Assembly: GCF_020379485.1 (NCBI RefSeq) | Contig: NC_063442.1 | Coordinates: 15,436,009 to 15,500,008 of the forward strand | Direction: 5' to 3' | DNA length: 64,000 nucleotides | DNA from: Brassica napus | Lineage: Eukaryota > Streptophyta > Magnoliopsida > Brassicales > Brassicaceae | In this document: piece by piece, positions 24,381 to 34,346 of the stretch | How the letters are laid out: the number at the start of each line of letters is the position of its first letter | Numbering within the stretch: the stretch's first letter is position 1 | Notes under the pieces: model-generated | Databases searched by the model: none | What the model was told of the DNA's origin: nothing | What the model saw: the letters and a program-made list of their open reading frames with translations, nothing else | Position numbers and translations under genes: made by a program

Positions 24381-26921
24381 TCAGTCGGGTTGAGCAGGAG
24401 GGCTTGTTCCAAAACAAGCTCCACAATCAGACATGTTTAGCTCCAGAACTCTGCTCAACAACCCTTTCACAGCAGCTTTCCCTTTCTCCTTCAGCTCATG
24501 TGTGAGAATAGCTCTGATTTTAGAGAAAGGTTTAGAGGTACCCTTGCACTTTACCTCATACTCAATGGAGTTCTCATCACACTTGAGAGGTATCAAAGTC
24601 ATTGTAGGATCTCCCTTGATCCTTTTCTTCTGGACTTTCTGTTTCACCCTTGAATTCCCTCTGAATTTAGTAGGATCAGTGCTAGGATCTTCATCAGAGA
24701 ACAGCCTGCTCTCACCCTTATCACCATGCTCCTTCTGTGGAACAACCTTCAGCTTTTCTACATCAAACACTGAGATGCGAGAGGCGTGTGATGAGGAAGA
24801 TCTGGTGGGTACAGCCTTGTAGAAAACTTTCTTGTTGATGTTGGAGAAGCAGACTCTCTTGTTGGACATATCGATGGTTGCTCCAACAGTAGCCATGAAT
24901 GTCCTTCCAAATATCAAAGGCATCTCATGATCCTTGTTCATCTCAACAACTTGAAACTCAGCAGGAACAATGCATTCCCCTACTTGAACATGAAGGCTGC
25001 GGATGGTTCCATATGGGACTGCTCTGGAAGAGTTTGCAAAGGTCAGGGTCAGCTGAGAACGTTCAACATCAGCAATACCCAAATCGTCTACAATAGCCTT
25101 TGAGATGAGATTCACACAAGAACCAGAGTCACACAGAGCATCCTTGAAGGTTGTTCCTGCGATGGAGCATGGGAAAACAAACTTTCCAAGATCATCAACC
25201 TTAGGCAATACCATCAGTGCTGGTGTAGACAGTGCTCTGGTATAGAGAACCTTGATCTCTTCTTGAGTCTCTCTACAGTGTTTAAAGAACTGGAGCAATG
25301 GACGAATCTGCAGAGCATCTTCGAATGCAAGTTCTTTAGGAAGCCTTCTCACCATCTTGTTAAAACCTATCAGCTGCTCATCACTAATGGGATCCATCAG
25401 ATGTCTAGGTGGAATTGGATAAGGAATCTTAGGAACATAGATTCGTACTGGTGGAGTTTCAGCAGGTTCGCTAGGAGCAATCACTTCAGAGCTAGCACAC
25501 TGCTCTGTGCTCTCTTCTGCGACTAGAACAGTCTCAGCGAACGGCTGCTCTATTGCATTACAGTGCTCAGTCCTAGGATTTTTATCAGTTCTTCCAGGAA
25601 GCGTCTCTGGTTGCCTCTTGACACTCTCAACTGTTTGAGCAAGCTGAACATCGATCTTTCTTATATGGATCGCAAGATTGTCATACTTGTTATTCAGCTC
25701 AGTGAACATGTTGCCCATCCTGGTGTCAATTTCTGTGGTTACCTGATTCAACACCTTGGCCTGAACCTGCTGACCCTGCAACAGTTGTTGCATCATCATA
25801 CCCAGACCCTTCAGCTCATCTGGTTGACTGTTCCCGGTAGCTGGAACAGCATGCGGATTGCTCTGCGGTTGTCGCTGGTTCTGGTTCTGAATATGCCCGG
25901 CTGTAGGTTGCTCCATGCTGAAGACGTGCCCTTGGTTGTTTTTCAGTAGCTTATCAACCTTGGCAGTCAGCTCATCTATTTTCTGGGCGTCAGAACTGTT
26001 TCCTTTCATGGAGCAATCACTCTCCTCTTTCTTATTAGCTGAGCTAGCAGCCATGTTCTCAATCAGCTTAAACGCTCCATCAGTAGTTTGAGTCATGAAG
26101 TCTCCATTGCTCGCAGAGTTCAGAGCACCTTGGTATTTCGAGTCCACTCCATCATAGAAAATATCCAGGAGGTAATCATCATCAAATCCATGGTGAGGAC
26201 ATTCTCTGCGATAGTCATTGAAGCGCTCCCATGCGTCGCAGAAAAGCTCACCAGTGATCTGTCTGAAGGAGGTGATCTTGTTCCTCAATGCAGTTGTTCT
26301 CGCCTTAGAGTAGAAATGGCTGAGGAACGATGATCGGACCTGTTCCCATGAAGTGAGAGAGCCGGTAGGGAGAGAGTTCAACCACCGTGCAGCTTTTCCA
26401 TCAAGAGAGAATGGGAATAACATGCACGTGATGTAGTCTGGTGGAACACCATTCACGCGAGTGAAACTGCAGACTTTTTCGAAGCTCTCAATATGCTCCA
26501 TTAGAATTTCTGTAGAGAGACCAGAGAACACCTTTCTCTGTACTAGACCGATCAAAGCAGGCTTGATCTCAAAGTCCTGCCTAGTACAGGGTGGAGGAAC
26601 AATGGCAGAGCGCGTAGTAGGAATGTTACGCGGAAGGTTTCTCTGCCCGATTGGAACAGTTTGCGCCTGTTGTTCCTGCTGCGCGAGAGCAGCCTGTTCA
26701 GCAGCATCCTGCTGAGCTTGGATGGTCTGCTGCATTTGTTGCATCTGCTGCTGCATGAGTGCCATAGCCGCAGCGATATCATCCTGATTGGCGTGATCAC
26801 CCATAGTGGTGTCGGTTTGCCTTGGCTGTTGACGATTTGTTCTTTCTAACCTTGCTAGCTCCTGGTTGGTAAATGTAACTAACTCTCCTTGTGCGTTTCT
26901 CCGAGTATGTCTACTGGTCAT
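24381..26921 (-). CDS. Gag polyprotein with aspartic-protease-like domain (846 aa)
   Basis: A single open frame on the minus strand. Residues about 50-90 are glutamine-rich and likely coiled coil (MALMQQQMQQMQQTIQAQQ). Residues about 130-290 form a retrotransposon Gag domain (FSGLSTEILMEHIESFEKVC; AARWLNSLP; WEQVRSSFLSHFYS). A second helical region (about 315-435) follows. Residues about 575-700 resemble a retropepsin fold: ALCDSGSCVNLIS holds the active-site D-S-G, later followed by MPLIFGRTFMATVGATIDM. The final 130 residues are basic then hydrophobic and unassigned. Gag would form the particle that packages element RNA. The frame ends with a clean stop and no fusion to pol. It is uninterrupted, consistent with a young element. 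No CCHC knuckle is obvious. Confidence 0.9.
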   Translation of the reverse strand: MTSRHTRRNAQGELVTFTNQELARLERTNRQQPRQTDTTMGDHANQDDIAAAMALMQQQMQQMQQTIQAQQDAAEQAALAQQEQQAQTVPIGQRNLPRNIPTTRSAIVPPPCTRQDFEIKPALIGLVQRKVFSGLSTEILMEHIESFEKVCSFTRVNGVPPDYITCMLFPFSLDGKAARWLNSLPTGSLTSWEQVRSSFLSHFYSKARTTALRNKITSFRQITGELFCDAWERFNDYRRECPHHGFDDDYLLDIFYDGVDSKYQGALNSASNGDFMTQTTDGAFKLIENMAASSANKKEESDCSMKGNSSDAQKIDELTAKVDKLLKNNQGHVFSMEQPTAGHIQNQNQRQPQSNPHAVPATGNSQPDELKGLGMMMQQLLQGQQVQAKVLNQVTTEIDTRMGNMFTELNNKYDNLAIHIRKIDVQLAQTVESVKRQPETLPGRTDKNPRTEHCNAIEQPFAETVLVAEESTEQCASSEVIAPSEPAETPPVRIYVPKIPYPIPPRHLMDPISDEQLIGFNKMVRRLPKELAFEDALQIRPLLQFFKHCRETQEEIKVLYTRALSTPALMVLPKVDDLGKFVFPCSIAGTTFKDALCDSGSCVNLISKAIVDDLGIADVERSQLTLTFANSSRAVPYGTIRSLHVQVGECIVPAEFQVVEMNKDHEMPLIFGRTFMATVGATIDMSNKRVCFSNINKKVFYKAVPTRSSSSHASRISVFDVEKLKVVPQKEHGDKGESRLFSDEDPSTDPTKFRGNSRVKQKVQKKRIKGDPTMTLIPLKCDENSIEYEVKCKGTSKPFSKIRAILTHELKEKGKAAVKGLLSRVLELNMSDCGACFGTSPPAQPD

Positions 26922-27012
26922 GCACCTGGAACATTAGCTGCAACAAAAAGGATAAGGCAAGTTAGAGGTCTTAGACTAAATAAATAACCGAAAAATAAAT
27001 GTAAAAAGATGG

Positions 27013-27030
27013 TCCCCGGCAACGGCGCCA
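27013..27030 (-). other. Primer-binding site, tRNA-Asp type
   Basis: Three bases inside the 5' LTR the minus strand reads TGGCGCCGTTGCCGGGGA, complementary to the 3' end of plant tRNA-Asp including CCA. Athila-type Ty3 elements use the same primer (family knowledge). Confidence 0.88.
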
Positions 27031-27033
27031 ATT

Positions 27034-28227
27034 TGATATTACGTGTATACGCACACCAAATAACCTAATGTGCACACTACCACAATCGAATGGTATGTCG
27101 ATGTAGCACTTTAGGATCGAATCCACAGAGACCAAATCTTACACTTTATCTTTATGGGATCAGAATCAAGCTAAAACAATATGGGGGTTTTAAAGTTTGT
27201 GGTAACGTAAAAAGCAAGTAACAGATTGGTTTTAAGTTTCAGATTAATGAGAAACTAACCTAGGGTTTAACGGGCGCTTACAATCATGAGCCAAACAATT
27301 ATTCAAGTTTGATTAATGGACTAGTCTAGAACTAGGAACACAATACTAGATCAACCCACTGTCGTGGTATTTCACCTTTCAACGATCAGCCTCAATACCT
27401 AAGCTCTCGCTTGGATCAAGGCGTGATGATGAACATTAAGATCAAGTCCAATCGGTTCACAAAACACCCTAATATCTACTTTTGCTGATTAGGGATGCTA
27501 TGCTCATTCATAACAGATCTAGCAACCTATTACACGGTTAATGAATAGGTTAAACCTAGGATCTAACAATAACTGGCCAGTTTAATGCAAGCAATAAGAG
27601 CAGTTATGAATGAAGACAATCAATGGATACTTATCTTTGTTTAGCTCACGATCTAACACCCTAACACCCTAGGCTAGCTAGATCGACTACTCAGACATGG
27701 ACAAAGAAATCACAGAGATCAATTCTGAATAAAACTTCATGTAAATAAAAGAGATAGAAAGAGGGTTCAGGATAATCTTCTCTATGGTGAGAGAGATGGA
27801 GCCTTCTCCCTTTACAATCCAAAAGCACAAAAGTCTCCAATGGTTTTCTTCTGTCTAGAATAGCGTAGTATGATAAAGAGAAACAGAAAATATGATATAT
27901 CAAAGCCACAGGCGGCTGGGAGAGAAAATATGGATAATTAGGGCAAATCCCGTAATGATTGTAGTTTCCTAAAAAATCTCTGCCGCTGGAACACTCACTC
28001 GGAACAGTCACTCGGGTTGCTCCGCTATCCGGAACAGTCATCAAGACTGTTCTGCGTGAAAACCACCAAATTGCATTGTTTTCTGCCTCTTTTGTTCCAG
28101 CTGATCCATCTCCCATCCAATGCAACTCCAGACCTGTAATGACTCCAAAAGGACTAGGAAGACTCAATAAAGACTTGAAAACCAATTTAAAAGCATATAT
28201 ACAAGATGTATAAAACACCATATATCA
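27034..28227 (-). repeat. 5' LTR (right copy)
   Basis: 1194 bp, same ends as the left LTR. By-eye differences from the left copy include G/A in CTTGGRTCAAGG, C/T in TACTTTYGCTG, A/T in TATCTWTGTTTAG, C/G in AGCTASATCGAC and about seven more. Transcription on the minus strand should start here. Confidence 0.92.
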
Positions 28228-28232
28228 GATAC

Positions 28233-30217
28233 CCTCTGTTTTCACTTTAAAAATACCGATAATCAGTTTTCCATTACTTCCGCATAATTCACCAAAACAA
28301 TAAAAAAAGTGGAGAAAAAATAATAAAATACATCGGCAGTGAGTGAGCGATCCACCAGTTACGCGGCCTCAACCTACTCCTGAAACAACGAAGCCCGGAT
28401 CAAATTTGGAATGGGTGATGGTGATAACGGTAGTACCATGTCTCCTTTGACGATTAGGTATCTTCCTCCTCTACAAAATTACTATTTCATGACATGGTTT
28501 CTATTCTCTCTTGATTACCTGTTGGTAGAAAGCAGAAAAGCCTTAAAGTTATACATGCTCTCCTTCAAACATTGTATCCTCTCGGTATCTTCCCTCTTCT
28601 CTGTCTCCCATACTTTCTCATTCCGTATGTGCGTCCATCCTTCTCTTCTTTAATTGGTTCGACTGCATAGGGTTTGGAAACATAATGCAATTTTTGAATT
28701 TGGAGTTTAAGGTTGAGCTTGATGATAGAACTGTTCAATGTAACACCCACAAACCCAAGTACGAGGTTGTCCTTTGAATCGCAAGTTTGTACATTCCAAA
28801 TTGATTTATTCAGACAATTGTGTAAAAATCAATTCAACAATACACAATAGTATATGCTATTACTGACACACGATGAATAGAAGGCTAAAAACACAGAGAG
28901 GTTACAGTTTCTCTATGACAATCAACATATATTGTGCATCAGTATCGTTGGTAGTGATCGTAGCCGAGAGGTATAACTTTATTTGGATTCCCTTAATGTG
29001 CTTGCCTTTGAGAGAATATGGTTTTCTATCATCATAACCTCAATCTTATTGTATTTGTTCAAAACCAGAACTATTCATTAATCATTTTGTATTGGTTTTT
29101 GATCACCAGGAACTTCAAGTGCTTCTGTAAGATGAAATCTAAGTGATTTTACCATTGGAATCTCTTCTTGGACGAAGAAAATTTGGTCACGTCTGTCTTG
29201 CTAGGGAAAGGCAGATCAGTATAACTTTCATTCATTCCTCTATTTTTGTTGTTATGTTTATCTTCATTGGAGTTTGTTGTTCATGTTATACAAACAAAAT
29301 TTAACCTTTGTTCAAATATTTTTTTATTGTTTTTCTCATCAAGTTCTCACACATATATACAAATTTGAAACATCGTTCTTTCCAAGACCCTACTTCGCCA
29401 ATTTCAAGTTGAACATCATCTCAGGAGAGAAGTAGAAATTCAGTCTCATCTCCATATAACCCCAATATACATCGGTTTCACAGTTAAGTTTTATTATATT
29501 TGTTAAGATTCAAGAAAACATCTTTGGGAAGAAAAAACATTTGCTATTATGCTAATAGACATAGCCAGAATAGAATGACATTAGAATATCAAAGAGTATT
29601 CGATGCCAGCTAAACTTTTTTGTCATTAATTTACAGTTTTGTTTGGTTAGCTAAACAATTTTGCATTAGTTTTTTGAAAAAGATCTGTGCTGAAAATCCA
29701 ACCTTCGGTTATGTTCTAAGTTTCTCAGAACTTTCCTCGTGATGTTTAAGTGGAGGAGGCTTGAGGAAGAAGATGAGAAGGTTTTTAAAGATTACTGCAC
29801 TCTCAGAACAGTGACGAAATAAAATAATCAAAGTGACATGTAGAAAAATTAGTGCAACTTACCAGAGAAGCCAACCAGAGACTACTTCCTCCTGAAGCAA
29901 CCCAATCATCAGAACTTGCAAAGTGTTTGTTACACATATAGCCATGGAAACCAAAGGGAGTAAAGTGCCATTCATCTCCTAATTGCTTCAGTAGTCTGTG
30001 TTCACATTCACTTATCCTTCTCATTTTAGGAATGTTAATATTTATTCCAGATTTATAAAAGAAAAATCAAACCACCATTTGTAGTAAAAATCTAAGGTTT
30101 TCTCAACATGTTCATATATTACTAATTTCTTTCAATATAAAAAGCTGTTTAGTACTATAAAGAATTATAAAATATTATATTTTCTTAAAAGAATATCGAT
30201 GTTCTTATATATCAAAA
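28233..30217. other. Region holding the Aurora-kinase remnant and unassigned ORFs
   Basis: Apart from the kinase fragment (29108-29480), nothing firm is recognised. An 80-codon ORF at 28411-28653 (starting MGDGDNGSTMSPL) and a 73-codon minus-strand ORF at 29803-30024 match no family I know; both could be chance ORFs or exon pieces. The LTR element was inserted at the left edge of this region, so before that it joined 21259-21520. Confidence 0.4.
29108..29480 (+). pseudogene. Aurora-kinase gene fragment
   Basis: Two exon-like pieces on the plus strand match the start of a plant alpha-Aurora kinase domain. At about 29130-29220 the frames read NLSDFTIG, then, after a frameshift, LGRRKFGHVCLARE (glycine-rich loop; the family has LGRGKFGHVYLARE). 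After an intron-like gap, about 29380-29455 reads KTLLRQFQVEHHLRREVEIQ, then SHL, the family's helix-C segment with its conserved glutamate. Further frameshifts follow (around the HPNI motif). Catalytic-loop and DFG segments are absent. Since the gap resembles a retained intron, this looks like a DNA-level copy. Aurora kinases act in mitosis and cytokinesis; this copy cannot encode one. Confidence 0.75.
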
Positions 30218-33200
30218 CTAGGGCGAGTCCGCGCTTCGCGCGGAATTTTGACGTAGTTAAGTGTTCAAATCATACATTTGTTTTAAATTTTGAAAGATTG
30301 GTTATATATTTTTATGAAACAATATTGGGAGTTGAAGTAGGTATGGATGACTAAATTACATAGATGTAATTCTTTGAGTAAAATAATAATTATTTTTATT
30401 TAGATGATGCATTTTATTTGTTTTATTGATTTATTTGAGATCATCCACTATCGTATGTTTTTTTTTGTAGACTTTTGTGTATCGCGGTTAGTCAGAACTT
30501 TGTAGTTATTTGTTTAAATATAAAAGTTCAAGAAATGATGTTATGATGTCATTTTGATTCTTTAAAAGTGTGTCGATAGTTGGTGATAGTCCTATGGATA
30601 TTTTTATTATTATTTCTTAGATAATTTTACTTTAAAAAATAAAATGTTTTGAGTATGTATATTCACTGCTTGTGCTTTTCCATCAATTTCATATCAATTT
30701 GTAAAGTTTGAAATATTTGCGTGAATAGATTTTTTTTCCCTTGGTTTGAGTTTGATGAAATGTGAAAAATTATATCGCAAATGTATCTCTTTTTTTTTGT
30801 TATGAGTTTTAGATATTTTGGAAGTTTAAATATATTTTAGATTAGATATGCATTTCACTAAATTATTGTTTGTTGACTTATTTTCGCAATTATATTATGT
30901 ATTTTTAATAATTTTTCATTTTTATTTGTTATATCTTCTAAACTTTAATTTTAATATAATTTTTATAAAAATATTTGTTTTGATGGTTTATTAATCATTC
31001 GTTATGGTTTCCATCTTTCTTTTTGCTAATTTCTTTAACTTGAGCTCAGTGTAAAAAACGCAAAGTTCATGATAACACTTCAAAAACAATACTATAATTA
31101 GATTTTTCTCTTTCGTTCTAATTTTTTTCTATTTATCCTACAAAATTTGTACTTAAGTATGATAACTTGAATATGCAGACATTAGCCATATACTTGTGTC
31201 TTTCATGTTTTTTTCTCTTCCAAACCTTTTTTTTAATCTTTTGGCTCATCTTTTTATTTCTTAGTTTTTATATAAGTATTTTAAACTTTAGATTTGTTTT
31301 TTTTTAAAAAAATATTTTCAACTTTTATATTTTTTAAAGAACTGTCAATTTTTATATTCTGAAAATTTCACACAAAATTAAGCTATGCTACGTCAATTTT
31401 GTATTTAGAACTCTGTTTTATTTAAATATTTATTTATAAATAATTAAACCGAAGATGAGGATAACTGACATATCAATCGAAGGTGAGAGGGACAAATGTG
31501 AAACTTGGTCGTCTAAGTTTATAGTTGATGATCCTTTTCATAAGGCTTTCTTCTTTTTCTATTTTATTTACAGTATAAAAATATATAGCTGGAGATACTG
31601 TGGGGGTTCTTCGTCAACATGCAAGAGTGAACAGATACGGTGTTGGTTTTGAGCATGTATTAGGTAAATGAATGGCCAGGTTGTCCAGTGATAGTATGAT
31701 CGACATGAGCACCCGTTGAAGTAAAAGCAATCATTCCATTCGCAACACTTATTAAAACTCGGAACCCTGGTGTGCCAAGGAGCTCTTTCAAAGGTGAAGG
31801 AAGTTCGCGGAGTGGTAGGCGCTCAACTTCCTTGTTACAACATATGTAGAACGTCCTATTGGCATGGTGGTTGACTATCCTTACTGGTTCACTGGTCCAC
31901 ACTAAGGTATTACATATAGGACATGTTACCAAATCTCAATTGCTGAAGCTGTTGCTTTTCCTGGTTCCTGTACACATTTAGAAAGGTGGTTTAGCTGTTA
32001 TTTAAATGCGGCGGTCCGAGCAGGCACAAATAAGGTAAATGTGTAACCTATGTTCTTTGGACGTGGTTGAAGTGGTGCTGCTGCAGGTAAGGAAGCCAGA
32101 GATTAGTTAGTGTTTTATGTTAGCTGAATAGAGGAGGACGTATTACGGTTGAATCTGCGAACCTGCTGTTCATGGACGATGTGTTTGGCTCTGTTAGAAA
32201 TAATAGCATTATTTATTAGCCACACAAAAAACACACTGTGATTTGCTCCCGTACATATGCAGGAAAAAGAGTATAATTTATGCATATTATAATGAGTATC
32301 TGGTTGGAGAGGATAATATATTACTTGTTGCCATACTTTGTTGACGTTTAAATTTTATAAGCTGAATCCTGAAAGCTCTGTTTTGTTTAGCTTTAGCTGT
32401 GAATAATAAGAGGATGTGGAAGAGAAAGTTGGGTTAAATGACGTAAATGGTAATAATTGTTTGAGAGGTAGCACCTTGATTTGCAAGAAAATTATTTGCA
32501 TTTAACAGTTTTATAGTCTACCTGGTTCAGAGAAGTTTGAACATTACAATCTTGGAGACTTCTAGATTCCCCACTTCTCTGCGGAGCTACGTATGCAGGT
32601 GGATATGGCGATTGTGACCTGCAGTTAGAAACTATGGAACCACATGTTAGTGTACGCGGGCAATTTTCCTGAGATACGAAGAATTGATTCCAGGAGGTTG
32701 TTGACTACTTAGTACTTACCGAGGTTAGGAGGTGAGAACTTTATTGTCCCTCAATATTTTTTCCTAGCTAGTCTTGCAGCTTTTTCGAGATGAGCTGTGT
32801 CCAAAAACGTGGTGCAAACATTCTTTTATCATGGAACCTTATCATCTTAACTAAATTATAGAGATTGGGAACATGATTCATAACCTGCAACTTGTCCACT
32901 TCTTTTGAATGTTGTAATAGATCCTGCAACATTAAAAAATGGAGAAGACGTATAGAATATTAGGGAAACTGATCGGCTAGGTGTTTATTAAATATGTCTT
33001 TCAATACCTTTCCTTGTCTTGGATAACCGTGAAAGCCCCGTTGAGACTTTCATTCTTTGCTGTTTTTGGAGTGTTCTTGACACTCTTTGCATTTCTAGAT
33101 ATTCTTGATACTTTTTTGAGTTGTCTGTACCAAAGTAATGGTCCCAGACCTGGAATCACACGCGAGGCATCGATTTCTGAAGTCACAATCTTTACCATTG

Positions 33201-34346
33201 GATGTTTCTTGCAGAGCCGGTGAATCCCTTGAGGTGCCTGCAGTTTTATTCTTGTGTTAGTACAAAACATTGGTGATCACTCGAGTGAGGAAAAGTAGAC
33301 AAAGGTTTTGTTTGGATGGTGTTTATAACTGCTATGGCGTTAAGAAAGATAATATGCGATTCTGGAACTCCCTTGCTAATAAGCAAAGATATTAGATATA
33401 ACATTCACTGCAGAATTTCCTGTTAACATTCTTAAATGTTAGTCATTGCTGTTAACCTTTGTTTATAGCTTTTGTGTACAGACCTGAGATGTCAGGCTTG
33501 CGATATCTTTTGGTAACTTCTCATATATCAACTGCATGGAAATATAATTCAATCATTGAGCTGAGATGTGTGAGAAAACGTATTCTCAGAGAAGAGAAAC
33601 AGACCTGACACCATCCACTATTCTCTATGTGTATTAAGAATCTTAATACCGTACAGCAAGCTCTTAGTGTGTTCTACCTGCTTTCTCCACTGTAAATACT
33701 AAAAACATAGAGCTAATCAGAGACACAGCCTCGAAAAGCAATGAGAAAGTATAGTGATGTGATAGATACCTTCTGATCACTCAGACGCCACACAATCTCT
33801 TGCAGAACTCCACTCTAGTGTACATTGATCGTGTTAAATATCAAGCTGGTCTGCAAATCTCTGAAGAATTCATAAATCTTGTTCTTTTGCATGACTGCGA
33901 TGTTAAGATTTATGAATTTGATCCAGTAACTCAATGACATATATATATATATATTACAATTGTTTGATAGGAGGTGAAAATTCTGCATTGAAGAACAAAT
34001 TGATTGCCTCCCATTTTCATAGTGGGTTACTCCGTCGAGTAATTGCGGGGGGAACGGATCCGTCGAGGTTATGATTGGTTCCCCCAAGAGAAAGAGGACG
34101 GAACTCAGATCGTCAAAAACACATTATTTGTGGGCCTGAAGTATTAGGTTTTATTGGATCATGTTAATTATTATTTGGGAATATGAAAACGCTTTTAATT
34201 GCGAAGCCCATGACAAACGTTTAATGAACCGATCGATGCGTTTTTGTTAAAGCAGCCACGTATTACTCGACAGCATCTGAATTAGTGACATGGAAGCATA
34301 CGTAGATTCTCTGGGAGGGATTCAAACCCTTTTTTATATATAAAGA
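30218..34346 (-). mobile_element. Gene-capturing Helitron (4129 bp)
   Basis: Minus-strand element. The 3' end (left) has hairpin CCGCGC-TTC-GCGCGG (30229-30243), spacer and CTAG (30218-30221) after host A (30217). The 5' end (right) reads TCTTTATATATAAAAAAGGG on the minus strand from 34346, followed by host T. Inside are exons of a UPRT/uridine kinase-like gene (33142-33540) and other exon-like minus-strand ORFs I cannot name: 31660-31932 (starts MVTCPICNTLVW) and about 32765-32930 (contains LQVMNHVPNLYNLVKMIRF). A helicase frame is not visible, so it is non-autonomous. That the unnamed pieces were captured too is inference. Confidence 0.8.
33142..33540 (-). pseudogene. Captured uracil phosphoribosyltransferase / uridine kinase-like exons
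   Basis: On the minus strand, about 33540-33490 encodes QLIYEKLPKDIASLTSQV, matching the LIYEKLP-DI segment ahead of the PRPP loop in plant UKL proteins. About 33234-33142 encodes APQGIHRLCKKHPMVKIVTS, then EIDASRVIPGLG, matching the family segment APEGIH-VCK-FP-LKIVTSEID...RVIPGLG. A small deletion then shifts frame; the next frame reads DHYFGTD, the uracil-binding end (family DRYFGTD). A splice acceptor (CTGCAG) directly precedes the APQGIH exon. UKL enzymes salvage uracil/uridine; this fragment lacks the kinase half and the PRPP loop and is not functional. It lies inside the Helitron at 30218-34346. Confidence 0.82.

Larger units (their letters stand above)
21521..28227 (-). mobile_element. 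Gag-only LTR retrotransposon (Ty3-type, TR-GAG-like), complete
   Basis: A 6707-bp element in minus orientation with two 1194-bp LTRs (TG...CA), a 5-bp target duplication GATAC (21516-21520 and 28228-28232), a primer-binding site complementary to tRNA-Asp next to the right (5') LTR, and a G-rich polypurine tract next to the left (3') LTR. Its only long ORF is gag plus a protease-like domain; reverse transcriptase, RNase H and integrase are absent. The tRNA-Asp primer and Gag type fit Athila/Tat-related Ty3 elements. By eye the LTRs differ at about 11 sites, so insertion is recent. The lack of pol with both ends intact matches non-autonomous TR-GAG elements mobilised in trans. Confidence 0.92.

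Noticed and set aside
24433..26849. Several plus-strand ORFs of 60-130 codons
   Set aside because: They lie antisense to the long gag frame and carry no recognisable motifs; they are shadows of gag.
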